From Pseudanabaenaceae cyanobacterium MP8IB2.15 (lineage in GTDB: Bacteria; Cyanobacteriota; Cyanobacteriia; Pseudanabaenales; Pseudanabaenaceae): DNA of 6,202 nucleotides. This document shows positions 5,891 to 6,202 of this stretch, piece by piece. The translations under genes were made by a program, and so were the position numbers. The DNA lies in assembly GCA_030248825.1 (NCBI GenBank), contig JARCMB010000272.1:1-6202 (forward strand). The letters are read 5' to 3'. Each line of letters starts with the position of its first letter. Within the stretch, counting starts at the first letter, position 1. A model generated the notes under the pieces. The model did no database searches, had not been told where the DNA came from, and was given only the letters and a program-made list of their open reading frames with translations.

Positions 5891-6202
5891 ATGATGCGGA
5901 GTGATATGAAAACCGATCCATTTACGATCAAGAGATACGCCAAATGGCATCCGATCCGACTAGCTTTTACTGCTAAGGCAAGGCTGATTGAGCAAGAAGC
6001 AAAATGGAACTTTGAAAAATATGCTTTGCCGATTGAGGCTAAGCAAGATCTTCCTCCTGCGCAAGATGCCGACTGGTCTAATACTGCGGCTACAGCCACG
6101 CAACTCCAGCATTTGCTCTATGCCTTATCCTTTACAGAACATCTCATCGATACGGTAGCTGTAGAGGTGGGATGCTATCGCGGCGTGGTTAAGGGTTATG
6201 CC
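5891..6202 (+). CDS. Probable class I SAM-dependent methyltransferase, N-terminal fragment
   Basis: An open frame of 104 codons runs off the right edge. The first part is basic and aromatic (FTIKRYAKWHPIRL, 11-24) and probably helical. Residues 61-86 are mostly helix-forming. The fragment ends DTVAVEVGCYRGVVKGYA (87-104), in which VEVGCYRG looks like motif I of class I methyltransferases, close to the Methyltransf_24 type (E-V-G-x-Y-R-G). This is a single motif at the very end of the visible part, so the family call is tentative. Start: ATG 5891 gives the longest reading. ATG 5894 is equivalent, and ATG 5906 has GGAG (5898-5901) 4 nt ahead, a Shine-Dalgarno site slightly closer than ideal. 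It lies 32 nt after the GT4 gene with no terminator between, so it should be part of the same unit and would be the fourth methyltransferase. Confidence 0.6.
   Translation, partial: MMRSDMKTDPFTIKRYAKWHPIRLAFTAKARLIEQEAKWNFEKYALPIEAKQDLPPAQDADWSNTAATATQLQHLLYALSFTEHLIDTVAVEVGCYRGVVKGYA

Noticed and set aside
5874..5892. Direct repeat CAAGAAT spaced by 5 nt before the last gene
   Set aside because: Seven bases repeated twice in an A-rich gap is expected by chance; no third copy.
5761..6099. Minus-strand open frame of 112 codons
   Set aside because: It lies opposite the end of the GT4 gene and the start of the last gene, both with recognisable motifs in the plus frame. Its own translation shows no domain pattern.
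1..6202. CRISPR array, tRNA, rRNA, insertion sequence, phage or toxin-antitoxin/defence genes
   Set aside because: No regularly spaced repeats, no RNA gene signatures, no transposase or nuclease motifs were seen, and nearly all of the window is accounted for by the eight plus-strand genes.

Overview
The window looks cyanobacterial. The hexamer CGATCG, which is the core of the cyanobacterial HIP1 element, occurs 23 times in 6.2 kb, about fifteen times the chance expectation. Several proteins also match types I know from cyanobacterial cell-surface polysaccharide clusters, especially the family 2 glycosyltransferase whose N-terminus carries a PPPGRTGYPWTE stretch. I cannot name the genus.

Layout: every supported gene lies on the plus strand. 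(1) Positions 2-226 are the C-terminal end of a probable 2-oxoglutarate/Fe(II) oxygenase. (2) Positions 213-296 hold a nested stem-loop that includes this gene's stop codon, followed at once by a possible extended -10 promoter. (3) Positions 297-2770 hold three SAM-dependent methyltransferases: a class I enzyme and two FkbM-family enzymes, with the two FkbM genes overlapping by 8 nt. (4) Positions 2813-5858 hold three different glycosyltransferases: family 2 (GT-A fold), a GT8-like GT-A enzyme, and family 4 (GT-B fold). (5) From 5891 to the right edge lies the N-terminal part of another protein, cut off just after what looks like a SAM-binding glycine motif.

From the second gene onward, gaps are 13 to 51 nt apart from one overlap, and I see no terminator between genes, so positions 297-6202 read as one transcription unit that continues to the right. 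Together the genes suggest assembly and decoration of a surface glycan (O-antigen, exopolysaccharide or a glycosylated surface molecule). Three transferases would add sugars, three or four methyltransferases would place methyl groups on them, and an oxygenase may hydroxylate a component. Sugar donors, acceptors and the order of steps cannot be read from the sequence.

I found no RNA genes, CRISPR arrays, insertion sequences or phage genes, no gap over 300 bases without a gene, and no clear sign of a previously undescribed system. The more unusual points are the methyltransferase-heavy gene mix, a one-residue-long E-to-E spacing in the family 4 transferase, a GT8-like enzyme without the usual C-terminal family motif, the stem-loop at the left boundary, and strong enrichment of TCGATCGA-type sites with no full HIP1 octamer.
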